Positions 47,689 through 58,696 of a stretch of DNA of 64,000 nucleotides are shown in pieces. This stretch comes from Tetrapyrgos nigripes (taxonomy: Eukaryota > Basidiomycota > Agaricomycetes > Agaricales > Campanellaceae), in the NCBI GenBank assembly GCA_013368315.1, contig JAACJM010000085.1, positions 1-64,000 on the forward strand, read 5' to 3'. Position numbers and translations under genes: made by a program. Numbering within the stretch: the stretch's first letter is position 1; the number at the start of each line of letters is the position of its first letter. The notes beneath the pieces are model-generated. The model searched no databases. It was given only the letters and a program-made list of their open reading frames with translations, and had not been told where the DNA came from.

Positions 47689-49442
47689 TATCGATATAAT
47701 CTCAGAATTACCTGAATTCCTGAATTCTTGCCAGGATGATTTGACAAGGCGAAGGGTGGTGATGTTGTAATCGTGGATGTTATGTATGTCTTAGCATCTC
47801 TTGACGTCCTGGTATGATTTTTGTTGGACGTTGGACGGTGGCTGTTGGTTGGCTGGTACTGCATTTCATTAGGCCCGCCTAAAGAAGTTACGATGAGATC
47901 TTGCTTATCTTATTGGATATCTAGGATTCTTAATATCTTGCACACTATTTGTCACTCCTTCTGTTTTTTTAGTTACATACCCTGTTCACGACTACTTTAT
48001 ACGTTAACCAAGTTAGTACACCGCAAGTTACAACGATGCATGGCCCGGGGCTGAGTATTTCAAACGGTGCTTCTACAAATGGAGCGTAATTAATACTTGT
48101 AAGTCGTAACGAGAGATGACTTTTCAAGAATAGGGTCCCGTAAAGTGCGCCGCAGGCCCGCAGCTAGAAGGAGATGGTTCTGAACACAGATCAACGTCAA
48201 CAGTGGATATATGCCACATTGCGCCCGCACTCAAGAGAAAAAAGGAAAGAGGGCGCGCTCTTGGCCCCCTTACCTCGCGTTCCCCACACGGTGCCACACC
48301 GCACTGATTGAAAACTGTGGCCACAGTTTGCCATTTTACAAGAGCTCGAGAACGTCTTCTGAGCTCAAAATCAAGCCAATTATTTCCAGAGCTTGGAGAT
48401 GATAAGCTAAGATGGTTAGAATCTGGTAACATCAAGGAACTTCTGATCAGGGCGTACCACAGTAGCACCCGCGATTAAAAGTTGCTCCCTTCTATGTAGT
48501 AGCACTAACCAAGTGTTTAGATTGGTTCCCAGTGAATCAGACGGGAAGAATGCTGGCAGTTTCAGCCGGAGCTGGCAATGCTTTTGACGAGTAGAATGTA
48601 CTTTCGTATCAATCTGGTCGCGTATACTTAGTGTGCGTCCACAATACAGTGCGTACCGTAAGAGAGGACCGTTCAGTGTTCATTGGCAAGTCAACGAGAG
48701 GATGTTAATATAGCATGAAGATGGGAGAATATACAGGATCCTTGAAAGAACAAAAGAGCAGAGTACTAAGGACTCAAAGCTAAGCGCTACGGCTCGCAGG
48801 CTGAGCTCAACGGCGGTAGCGGAACTTAGAAGAGAGAGAGAGGGGTTCACCTAGAGCCCACTAGCAACCCCTATGCCGTTTTTTCTCCGACTACTCTGAA
48901 GACTACCATTCGCACATCTATGAAACGACCAAGCGATATTGCAACTGAAGAGAAGGATTTGCAGCCAAAGACTGATCGAGGACGTGGACAGGCTCAACCT
49001 AAACGCAGGAAAAACTGAGCACCAGGAAGTTTTTGAAGTAGTAGTCGAGTCGCAGGAGTAGAATTGCAGCGGAAGGACTTTCTGTATCATTACAATACAT
49101 GTTTCAAGTACGGTTTGAAGGATTAGACACAAATTAGACACGAGTGAACAGTGAACTTTTTTCAAGCTTGGTTCGGTGCAGGCAGTGATACATATAGCAA
49201 TAGCGCCGTCCTGTCTTGAAATGCCTTTCGGACGAGAGAAATTCAGTATTACATGAGACAACCTCCCGGAAAGTCTCGATAACTCCAACTTGTTGTCCTT
49301 TTGGACGCGAGTCGTGACAGCGTCGACAGTGGACACTGACCGTGTCTGTAAGTACACGTGATCGTCTTCCATTTTTTTCTAGCCTGGAAGCCTTTCTTGC
49401 GTCCGACTCTTTCATTGTGCCATTCCGAGTCTGCATTTGACG
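47689..49442. other. Intergenic region, no confirmed gene
   Basis: About 1.75 kb. The longest frame is on the minus strand (48851-49372, 173 codons from an ATG), cysteine- and serine-rich with no recognisable domain, and treated as unproven. A CACGTG lies near the right end. Confidence 0.5.
49355..49360. promoter_or_regulatory. CACGTG E-box upstream of RPR2
   Basis: bHLH core 83 bp before the RPR2 ATG. Confidence 0.3.
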
Positions 49443-50169
49443 ATGGCGAAGACACCCAAGAACGAAACCCCAGGGCCCAACAGCGTGCCAAACAGAGACA
49501 TCATGCAAAGATTGAACTTCCTCTATCAAGCCAGTGTCTATCTCAACTCCGTTGACACTTCATCTCCTCAACCAACCGATACCGAGCAAAGCTGGTCACG
49601 GAGGAAGCCGAATGCTAGAGTCGGCGATATATCGAGGAACTATATTGATATGATGAAAGTGGTAGGGACAAAGACGACAGTGAAAATGTCAGTTGGGGGT
49701 TTTATTTTTGCAGATTTTTTCGAAAAGCTCATCTAGGAGAATTTGTTTTCCAGGGACCCTTCTGTGAAGCGGACACTGTGCAAAGGGTGTAGCTCGGTGC
49801 TTGTACCTGGTACTACCGCAACAATTCGCACTAAGAGTGCGTTGTCTTCCTCTTGGAATATCATTTGTTCTTATTCTTTCGACTTTGGCAGAATCCTCCT
49901 CTCACGGGCACGCTGTCACGTATACGTGTATGATCTGCAACGAATCACGACGTCTGCCAGCTCCACCTCTGTCGGATGCAGAGGAAACTATGCCTGAAGC
50001 CACTATGGACGTAGATTCCTCTGCAGGACCACAGAAGAAAAGTCGACGCAAGAAACGTGCCAATCGACAGGTTGCTTTGTTTGCGAGGACGAGGATGCAC
50101 GTTGTCCACCGTGGCAATGAGCGGGTAGACGAGGATTCTTTGAGAGGGAATGGATTATTTATGGTGTAA
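49443..50169 (+). CDS. RPR2: RNase P/MRP-type protein subunit Rpr2 (Rpp21/Snm1 family)
   Basis: Protein subunit of nuclear RNase P, which trims tRNA 5' leaders. The start MAKTPKNETPGPNSVPNRD leads into a helical region (IMQRLNFLYQASVYLNSVD, ISRNYIDMMKVVGTKTTVKM). A zinc ribbon follows, built from CKGCSSVLVPG and, after an intron, YTCMICNESRRLP, giving the two CxxC pairs of the family. The C-terminus is basic (KKSRRKKKRANRQ-like) and ends RGNGLFMV. Two introns fit in frame (for example KM joined to DPSVKR). Length is about 190 residues. Rpr2 and Snm1 are paralogues; the sequence alone does not separate them completely. Confidence 0.87.
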
Positions 50170-50542
50170 CTTGCTACCCTCGCCCTCAGCTACTTATTGT
50201 GCAGTCTTCCTTACATGAGTGGTGCGTAATGCGTTTCTCTTCTTGTTGAGCTATCTCATATATACATAGGTCGTGCTCAAGCTCAGATTGACTAGGCCAG
50301 TACGGATACGTGGAACACCAGCAAGGCATCTTCACCGATCAATGGCTGTATCGACTTCATCCTCCGGAAACACGGGCGACTTGACTTCCTGCCAGGAGGA
50401 GGGAAAGGGAGAGCGGCATCAGGGACATATCAGACAATAGCTACCCGATGTCGGTGTCGATGGTATCGGGTGCAAGGGAAGCAAGACTTGGGATTTAGCA
50501 GAAGAAAGGCGAGAGGCGCGTTGTATCATTCTATGTACTTAC
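50170..50542. other. Intergenic region between convergent genes
   Basis: About 370 bp between the RPR2 stop and the Yippee stop; no gene seen. Confidence 0.6.
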
Positions 50543-51123
50543 TTACGAATCATCCAACGTCCATGTATTCTCCTTGATGATCCTTTCTTTCTCAAGCAGA
50601 TATTTACCTGTTGACGTGCAAGTCAGGCCCGAGTCATGTATTAGGGACGATGTACTCACCCTCCTTGTACTTCTGCGAATACTCAGCTGCTTTGTGGTAA
50701 AACCACCCAATCCTCTCATTGCAACCAAGGCAAAACACGTCTGCAACTGTGTGAACTCCGGTCCTGGATAAAGATGACATTTCAGTGTTGTTCAAGACGT
50801 CCTAGTCCGGAAGCGTACAGCAACGGACGATCTTCCTTCTTCCCCAGTTTCACGTTGGTAGCAGAGTGCATCAAGCTAGTGACAGATCAGCCAGTGTAGG
50901 GCACTCAGGGTGATTGCACTTGCTATCCACGTCCGTCCCTTCCTGAAAATGCCTTGCTAATGAGCTCGTCCTGAAGAACCTGGACATGCAATAAGTGTCA
51001 GGGGTTTGTTCATGAGTAGATGCGACGAACAATGACAGCAGCACAATTGGCACACGAATAAATGGGCTGATTCTCGTATGCCAGAGTGACCCGAGTCGCA
51101 GTGTCTGCAGTACTAGAAGCCAT
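50543..51123 (-). CDS. Yippee-type zinc-binding protein (Moh1/YPEL family)
   Basis: Small zinc protein; the fold resembles the Mis18 and cereblon zinc domains, and yeast Moh1 is the counterpart. The start MASSTADTATRVTLAYENQP is followed by IYSCANCAAVI with the first CxxC. Next come QDELISKAFSGRDGRG, YLMHSATNVKLGKKEDRPLL, TGVHTVADVFCLGCNERIGW with the second CxxC, and AEYSQKYKEGKYLLEKER, ending TWTLDDS. All family hallmarks are there. To keep YLMHSATN in frame, the third intron (50876-50923) must use a GC donor (TA|GCAAGT). Length is about 125 residues, as expected. It diverges from VPS53 with only 115 bp between starts. Confidence 0.92.
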
Positions 51124-51216
51124 TCTAAGTGAATTAGCTAATAAGGTGAAACCGGGGGAGAACTGGGGAAGCTAAGTAGCTACAAGGGGGAGCAAGCCAA
51201 AAGTGTCATACAGGAC

Positions 51217-51222
51217 CACGTG
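51217..51222. promoter_or_regulatory. CACGTG E-box in the Yippee/VPS53 bidirectional promoter
   Basis: bHLH core 17 bp before the VPS53 ATG, in a 115-bp divergent gap. Confidence 0.35.
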
Positions 51223-51238
51223 TGCAAATCCCTTCATT

Positions 51239-54200
51239 ATGAACGTCGACCTGCCTCACGAAGTCGTCCTAGCCATCCAACGCGTCTTTGACCAGCAACT
51301 TCAGGATCCACTAGATTCTCTATCCAACGACTTTAATCCCGTAGAGATTCTCAATTCTTACTTTCCTGATGGTAGGTATCGAGAAGTAATACTCAGTGGT
51401 CTATTCACCGAACCTCATTTTCAGAGGCATCATTGGCCAATACCGAGGCAGTACAAGCCAAACTGGCTGAAGACCAACGTGCCATACAGAAAGAGATAGA
51501 TGCTCTGCGAGAACAGCTCAAGCGCAACCAGGATCCAGACCGTATGCAACTTATACAGGAAATGATATCTGTTCGTCTATTGCTCTACAACGCCAAACTC
51601 AGCTCATATTCCTATTCAGGAACTCTTGGGTCAAATGTCGCGTATACAAGAAAAGGCTACCGAATCAGAAGCTGTCGTACGGAGTATCACAAAGGACATT
51701 CAAGTGTTAGACCTCGCGAAGAAGAATCTCATTCTGAGCATGACCACTCTGAAGCGGTTGCAAATGCTAGGTGCGTGCTTTAGGATCCTTGATGCATTCA
51801 CTCGTATTCATATCCTTCGTAGTGAACGCTCTTACACAGCTGGAGGATCTTGTGAAGGAAAAGAACTACAGTGAGATTTCGCAGACTCTTGCTGTATGTT
51901 GCAAAGAGCTATTTCTTATTTCTTTCTAACAATTCTACAGGCCGTCAAACAAATCTCTGCTTCGTTCAAATCCTATACATCTGTTCCTCGGGTCATGCAA
52001 GTCTGGCGACGTATCCAGGAGATTCAACATGAGTTGCGTGCCTTAATTGAAGCGGATTTCGATACATTGCAAGTCCATCATCAGATACCTTTCATACTCT
52101 GAGACTGACCTGTACATACCAGTTTCCTCCAGGATCCCTCCAAACCGATCAAGACCGCCATTATAGCAGATGCCTGTCTGGTGGTTGATGTTCTCGGGGA
52201 CGATTTACGTTCACATCTTATAGAACGTTATGTGGCTCTGGAATTGAAGGAGTATCGGCGGATTTTTCGTACTTCAGACGAAGCTGGGCATTTGGACAAC
52301 ATCTCACGACGTTTTGCATGGTTCAGAAGACTTTTGCAAACTCACGAGATAGAGCAAGGCAGGGTGTTTCCAGCGGAGTGGAAGGTTTCTTGGCATCTTT
52401 TGGCCAAGTTTTCAGAAACAACACGGTGCGTATAACAGCTGATACTTTAAGAAATTTACAGAGATTAATCCCTCTGTCTTAGTGACGATTTGACAACCCT
52501 TCTCTCGACTGCAGGGTCATCTTTGACCGTCAAAACATTGCTCGACAATTTGCAGATTGTTGCCGAGTTCGAAGCATCTATGGCGAAGAAATGGGCTACT
52601 CCGGTGCGGGAAATCCAATACCCGTCGCTAAAATCTTTCCACTAAATATTAGAACAGTATCAGGAAATGCTCAAAGCTACAGTTGGTCCCAGCTCACGAC
52701 CTCCAAAACCCATCACGCATTCCTTTGAACCACACATGGGCATCTTTGTAAATGCTCAAGACAAGTACGTTGTTGATGTGTCCGAGGTTGTGAGCGCCTT
52801 TTGAAGTTTTTTTTTTCTTTTCTTTCTTTTCAGAGCGTTATCAGACATGCTTGCACCGCATCGCCAAGGCAAAGCTGCAAAATCGACTCCCCGACAATCC
52901 TTGGACGCCAAGCCAGCTGCAAACGAAGATGATGATGGTAATTCTTCACCGATTATCGTGCTTCCGTCGTCGACAGAGTTGTTCTATTTCTACGGGCAAA
53001 GTTTGGAGCAATGCGCAAAACTCTCGACTGGACAGCCCTTATTTGACTTATGTGGAGTACATAAGAAGTGGTTGAAGATATATGCAGGTGAGCTATTTGC
53101 TTCGTTCTTGTGTACGGAATCTCAATCTTCAAGCGTAGAGGATGTCTTGACCGCAAGTCTTAAACGGTGAGTCCTTCTCTCTATTTCGTGACGGTCGTTG
53201 AATAACACTTTTGGGAAGGCCACCAGTTCCTGCACCTCGCAAGTCCATGGAGTCTAGATTTGATGTCAATGACTTGAAGCAAGCATCAACTGTTATCAAT
53301 ACCGCCGATTATTGTCAAACCACTGCAGCTGAGGTATGTCATTTATTTTGTTCGTTGTTGTGTTTATGGTACTCACATTTTACATAGCTAGAGGAAAGAA
53401 TACGAGAGAAAATCAACGACGACTTCAAAGAAAAGGTCACCTTGCAAAATGAGTGCGACCTTTTCGTCGGGTTAGTCTCTGCTATCATTGTGTCTCTACT
53501 TTGCTAACACCCTTTCTCTTAGTGTCATATCCTCGGCCATCGTCATTCAACTCCGTGAATTCGAGTCTGCTTGTGAACCTTCTTTTGGGACAATAGCCAA
53601 TTCTATGTGGTCAACATTTAGCCAAGTCAGCGGGCCTTCGCCGTATACATCAGATTTGGTCCGAGCTGCAGAGCAAGTCATTGAAATCATCAAGCCGACC
53701 GTTGAGCAAAAGAAATTTCTTCGGAATTTCTTCGACAAAGCTTGCAGGTATGTCTTCGCACTAATAAGATGCTGACTTGGGGTATATAACCTTGGCATTC
53801 GCTAGTCTTCTGATAGCTAAATTCACAAATGCTTTGGTGAAAAGCAGACCGCTTGGGGAAGTCGGTGCGGAGCAGGTAAGCTACGGACTCGACGTTAAGC
53901 AGAGTCTATGCTCAGAACAATTTCTCCGCAGCTGCTTATCGATTTACAAACTATCAAGGCGTTTTTATCCAAGATGCCCGGTGATCTGGTAACCACCAAG
54001 TACGCAGTCCTTATCGTTCGCTAGAGAAGCGGTCTCAGTAGTGTGTTTTCCAGTTACACACGGAATATGAGCAAAAGCACCGGTAGATTGGAATCGTTAC
54101 TGAAAGTCATAGTGACGCCGGTGGTAAGCTCACCTGTAACTACGGGCAAGCGTTCTTTTCTGATTGTTGATTACAGGATCCACCTGAAGGATTTATACTG

Positions 54201-54659
54201 AATTACACGTTGCTCATTGGAGATGCCTCGTTCTCCAATTTTCAAAAGGTAAACAAAACATCTTCACACTTCGCCGATACTTCGTGGTTAACCACTATTG
54301 AAAACACTCAGATCCTCGACCTGAAGGGTACGCCAAAGACCGAACAGAATCATCTGTTGGATTCGTTCGTGACCATCACAAGCACCAAGGATGACCTTGA
54401 AAGCACATCTTTCTTGTCTTCCCTGGATATGGATCCCCCCGCTCATGGTCACCTAGCTGGGATGGTTAGCCCCACTGGTCCGACAAGTGTGGCAGAAAGT
54501 ATCTTTGCGGGATTGGCTTCACCACCTGTGTCTGGACCCCCGACCGGAAGTGGTAGTATGGTTGACGGCGGCCGTGGCGACCAGCGCCGTGAAGTATTTT
54601 CCGACTTCAGACGATTCGTCAGCTTTGGTCTCAGAAGAGACACTCAACCTCCCTCGTAG
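51239..54659 (+). CDS. VPS53: GARP complex subunit Vps53
   Basis: Tethering subunit for endosome-to-Golgi vesicles. The N-terminus NVDLPHEVVLAIQRVFDQQL and FNPVEILNSYFPDEASLANT is followed by long coiled coils. These include IQKEIDALREQLKRNQDP and the family signature LDLAKKNLILSMTTLKRLQM. Downstream come VPRVMQVWRRIQEIQHELRA, VVDVLGDDLRSHLIERYVAL, SFEPHMGIFVNAQDKALSDM, FYFYGQSLEQCAKLSTGQPL with FDLCGVHKKWLKIYA, and VINTADYCQTTAAELEERIR. The C-terminal helical domain has VEQKKFLRNFFDKAC, SKMPGDLVTTNYTRNMSKST and a Ser/Pro-rich tail ending RRDTQPPS. More than ten short introns; no lesion seen. About 880 residues. Confidence 0.93.
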
Positions 54660-54982
54660 GCTACATTCCGGCAGACATTCTTTGTTGTAATATAATCCAA
54701 GAAATTGGTTTCCGGAAGAAATGATTAGATAGTTCTAAATATTGTACCGACCGAATCCAAGTCCGAATCGATAAAGAGCGAGGGGATATCACAAAACAAT
54801 AACCTGTGGCAGAATGTACAGCGTTATGCGTACACGCGAATATGATACAAAGAGGATATACGGTATGTTAAATCCGCAAAAAAAAGGGTCCTTTGTACTT
54901 AAAGAAAGCCATGCGAATATTTAACCTCGCACGTTAAAACAGCAAAATAGCAAAACAATTCATCATGAGCATCAAATCAACG
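54660..54982. other. Intergenic region between convergent genes
   Basis: About 320 bp of AT-rich DNA between the VPS53 stop and the next minus-strand stop. No gene seen. Confidence 0.6.
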
Positions 54983-57900
54983 TTATCGAGCAGGTGGTCT
55001 AGGGCCCATTCGCATTTGTGTCGGAGAGTTGGAAGAATCTCTTCGATTTGGGGACCTTGGACCAAATATAATACGCGAGGTGGGCGTCGTTACAGTCACC
55101 TCTGGAACTTGAGTAGCAGCAGTGTCTGTCTGCGGTGTGGGAGTTGCAGGAAGGCTGAGAGGAAGTGGTGGGTGAGGAGGTAGGTGCGAGCTGTGACTAG
55201 TAGAAAGTCGAGTATCCAGATCTACATGACTTTCCGAGTCACTATGTCGGGAGTGAACTGATATTGACATGGGAACACTTTCAGCAGGAGATAATGGGTT
55301 GGTGGGTAAAACTGAGGGGTGTAGACGTGGATCAGCAGATTGTTCTTCATTTGAGAGTTGAGCCGACAGTGATGTCGGTGGTGATGGTTTATACCCTTCT
55401 GGATGGTGGGGAGACGCTGGGAGGGAGACAGGGAATGGGAAATGGTAAGAGGGAGGGGATTGTTCAGGTGATGTCTCTACATGGGATGGTTCAGAGTCAG
55501 AAGAGGAAGAGGGTTGCCCATGACCGGTCGAACTAGGTGCTGTTGTGCTAGACCAACGAGAACGAGGCGGTAAACCAGTAAAAGCGGACAATCGTCTTCC
55601 ACTGGAAGACTCGGATGTTTCATTGGACCCAGACATTGAAGCCCCTGAAGAGCCACTGAAGTCGAGAAACGAGGTTTGAACAGAGGATTCTGCTACGGAA
55701 CGCGGGGGGCTTAGTGGTATTTGTGGCGTCAGACGAAAAGCCTGCTTTGAAGGTAAGCCCATACGCTGCGACGACTCTGCAGCCCTTCCTTTGCCCTTAT
55801 CCGAGCTAACGGAAGGAGGGGCCGTATGTTCATCGAACCGGACACGCGAACCCGCTGACAGCCTCGCTGCTTTCTTGGGGTCCTGGCCTTCTCGTCGTTG
55901 ACCACCAAGGAAGTCGAGCCGGAAAGGACTACTCGCCCTCACGTCAAGGAATCTGCCGCTAGCATCGGGACGGATGGTCTCATCACTAGTCAGCCGCCCG
56001 CGTGGATTACTTATGCCAGTTGAGGCTAGCAAGTGATGGACATGAGGTGGTGGCACAGCTTCCGTACGTCTAGGCTCGATGTCTGCTGAGGACCTGCTGG
56101 ATGGCACTTCACTGATTCGAGGGCTGAGACCCCTTATGGCAGCTCGTGCAGTGGCAGGTCCGAGTAGACTTCGGGCATCGTCAACATCGTAAGTCCTCAC
56201 ACTGCCTCGATCGATGTCGCGAGGGACAGGGTGGGCATGTCCAACTGCAAGAGCAAGACCCGGTGCTGGTGTAGCTCCAGACCGTCGAAGGTTAAGCGAG
56301 TCGCTATAGGCACTGGAGACTTCCTGAACATAGACTTCTGGTTCGTTAGTCCTATAGGAAGATTGGGTGGCGGAGAGAATGGTGGGAGCAGGTTCAGCCT
56401 GCGAAACCATACTTTCTACATCCTGAGGTGGGTTTTCTGAGCTTTCCTGATGGAGAAGCAGGAGCCCGGTACTGTCAACTCGTTCGTGGGTATTCGGAGA
56501 GGATGAAGGCGGCTTGCTAGGGCCATTAGAAGGATTGGAGGGATTGGAGGCAGTGTTGAAGGATAACTGACGGGATGGATCGGAAGGGGTCGACATGTAG
56601 GTGATATCCGTGAATTCGGAATAGTAGGAATACCTGGCTCGACCATTGGTCTTATCAGAAGAACCCGAATCTTTATGGAAAGTGGGCAAATCAACGTTAT
56701 AACTCGGGCTGGACGATTTGGAGCTCTTCTTGCTCCTTAGACTCCATAGACTAGGCTTCCTTCCCTTCTCTTTTCCCTTCCCCAAACCCTGCGAAGGTTG
56801 CTGTGAAGACTCGACGGTGTCTGGGATTGTAAACCCGTAAGACTTGGCACTTGGTGGTTCGATATCTTCCCACTCCTCTTCATCGACCAAACTGCCCGAC
56901 ACAGGTTTACTCTTCGCAGAGTCCGAATGCCTGAAAAACAAGCCAAGGTTTTTGAGCTCCTTCGCATTGCCTCCCCGAGCCTGTTGTTTCCAAGCTAGGA
57001 ATCCGCTTCCAGTGCTTTTCTTGCTCTTCAAGCTTTTGATAGGGCTTTGCTGGGGAGATTGGGAACTACGGGATCCGCGAGCGCGTCCGATATCTAAAAC
57101 AGTATCATCTGGATCATCTGGTTGCAGTTGAGCTGCCTGCTGGATCCTTTGGCGTCGTAATTGCCGACGTTTTCTTTTCCGCGGTCGGTAAACCAGGAAA
57201 TAGAATAGAGATGCGGTGATCAGAATGAAAGCGAGGATTCCAGCGAGCGCCAGAGCAGCAACTGTACCACTTGATAGCCCTGAACTGTTTGAAGCATTAT
57301 TTCCCGGGACACCGGTCTGACGTGGAGATGGGGGACTGTATAGTCGGGTAAGAGTTATAAAGGCGCAGCAAAGGAACAATGTAAGGCACGCACTTGGGAC
57401 TTCCTGATGAAAACGAAAAAATGCTTCCCAGAGGTAGCATCAGATCTCCCCCATCCTCGTTGATTATTTCCAGTCTATGAACCTGCTGAGGATCTAACCC
57501 ACTAGCGTAAAACAGAACCGTGTCGTTTTGGGTGAAGGGCGCTTTGGATGATAGACCTGAGGTAGTGCTATTATCCAGTAAAACTGAGAATTTCGCGCCA
57601 TTTGGGGCCAAGGCGCCACGTATTATCAAAGCCGTTCCTATATAATCTTTTGAGTTATACGCATCTATAAACACAGAGAAGACGTTTACCAAGAAATGTT
57701 ACAAGTGCGGTGTCATTCGCACTTTGAGACTGACGAAAAGAAGTGGTACTGTTTATATTCCAATTGCCGCTAAAAGTGACTAGAGTGTCATCAAGAGGTT
57801 GTTCTGTGAAGGTGGTGCTGATGGTCGTCGCTATGAGTGCGCCCGATACGCGGCCGACGAACGTAATCTGACACACCTTGAACTGTTATCCGGAGAGGGG

Positions 57901-58387
57901 ATGCCTGCCGTTATCACAGCTTCTTGAAAGACGACAAACTCGCGGGCAGCACTTCCACTTGTCACAGTTGTCAGCTTGATAGTATGGTTTGTATCGGTAA
58001 GGTTATCCACGGCGTAGAGAGTGTCTGAGTCTGTAGTCGTATTAGAAGATGATGGACTGTCGTCCAACTGGACGGTGACCGAGGCTTGGATAGTACTTCC
58101 GATAAGTCGGATACCGACGCCTGCAAATACGGATTGACACGCTTGAAGAGCAGATCAAGGACGTGGTACGCACCTTGCCATTGGATTTGTAGGGCAGCAC
58201 CATTGAGAGAAGTAACGTGTGCAGATATGCTGTTTCCAGTCTGCAAAGGGGCGCCAGCAAGACTTGACTGATCGAAAAGAGGATTCCAGCCAGCGGAAAA
58301 ATTAGGAGTAGAGAGAGAATCAGTAAAGGGAAAGTAAGAAAGTAGAGGAGAATTGTCGTCCACATCAAATTGGACAGTGTTAGCCAT
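54983..58387 (-). CDS. Single-pass membrane protein with beta-sandwich ectodomain and long disordered tail
   Basis: Unknown function; resembles a widespread agaricomycete class. The extracellular half begins MANTVQFDVDDNSPLLSYFP and has two similar beta-rich modules with many Asn glycosylation sites. The first contains GAALQIQWQGVGIRLIGST, the second LVTFSGNWNINSTTSF and TALIIRGALAPNGAKFSVLL. The membrane helix is TVAALALAGILAFILITASL, followed by a stop-transfer cluster RPRKRKRRQLRR. About 700 cytoplasmic residues are Ser/Pro-rich and low in complexity. No cleavable signal peptide is evident from the first ATG, so orientation rests on the positive cluster. It could be a wall- or carbohydrate-sensing receptor; that is inference only. 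Confidence 0.75.
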
Positions 58388-58696
58388 GGATTCATGAGCC
58401 GCAAGATTCAGGCTAGCAGAGTAAGACTGGACTGGCTATGAGAAGGGGATAGCATGCAGACGCCCCGGTGGGAGATGCAGACAAGCCACATGATCACTTT
58501 CGCCTTACCGCCATTCCAACATCCCCCTTTCTCTCAAGCACCTTCCTTTCGCATTACGTCCTCAGGTCGTCTCAGATAGCTTGTATACGTTGTATTCGTC
58601 AACCCTACTCTTCTGCTTTCACAAACTCGAATACAGTGGTCAGTAATTCCGTAAGTCTGGCGACCATCACTCAACTTTATTCAGAAGCTTTCTAAT
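58388..58696. promoter_or_regulatory. Divergent promoter, membrane protein / Mg-chelatase-like gene
   Basis: 309 bp between two divergent ATGs, the only place for both promoters. No clear TATA box or E-box seen. Confidence 0.5.
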
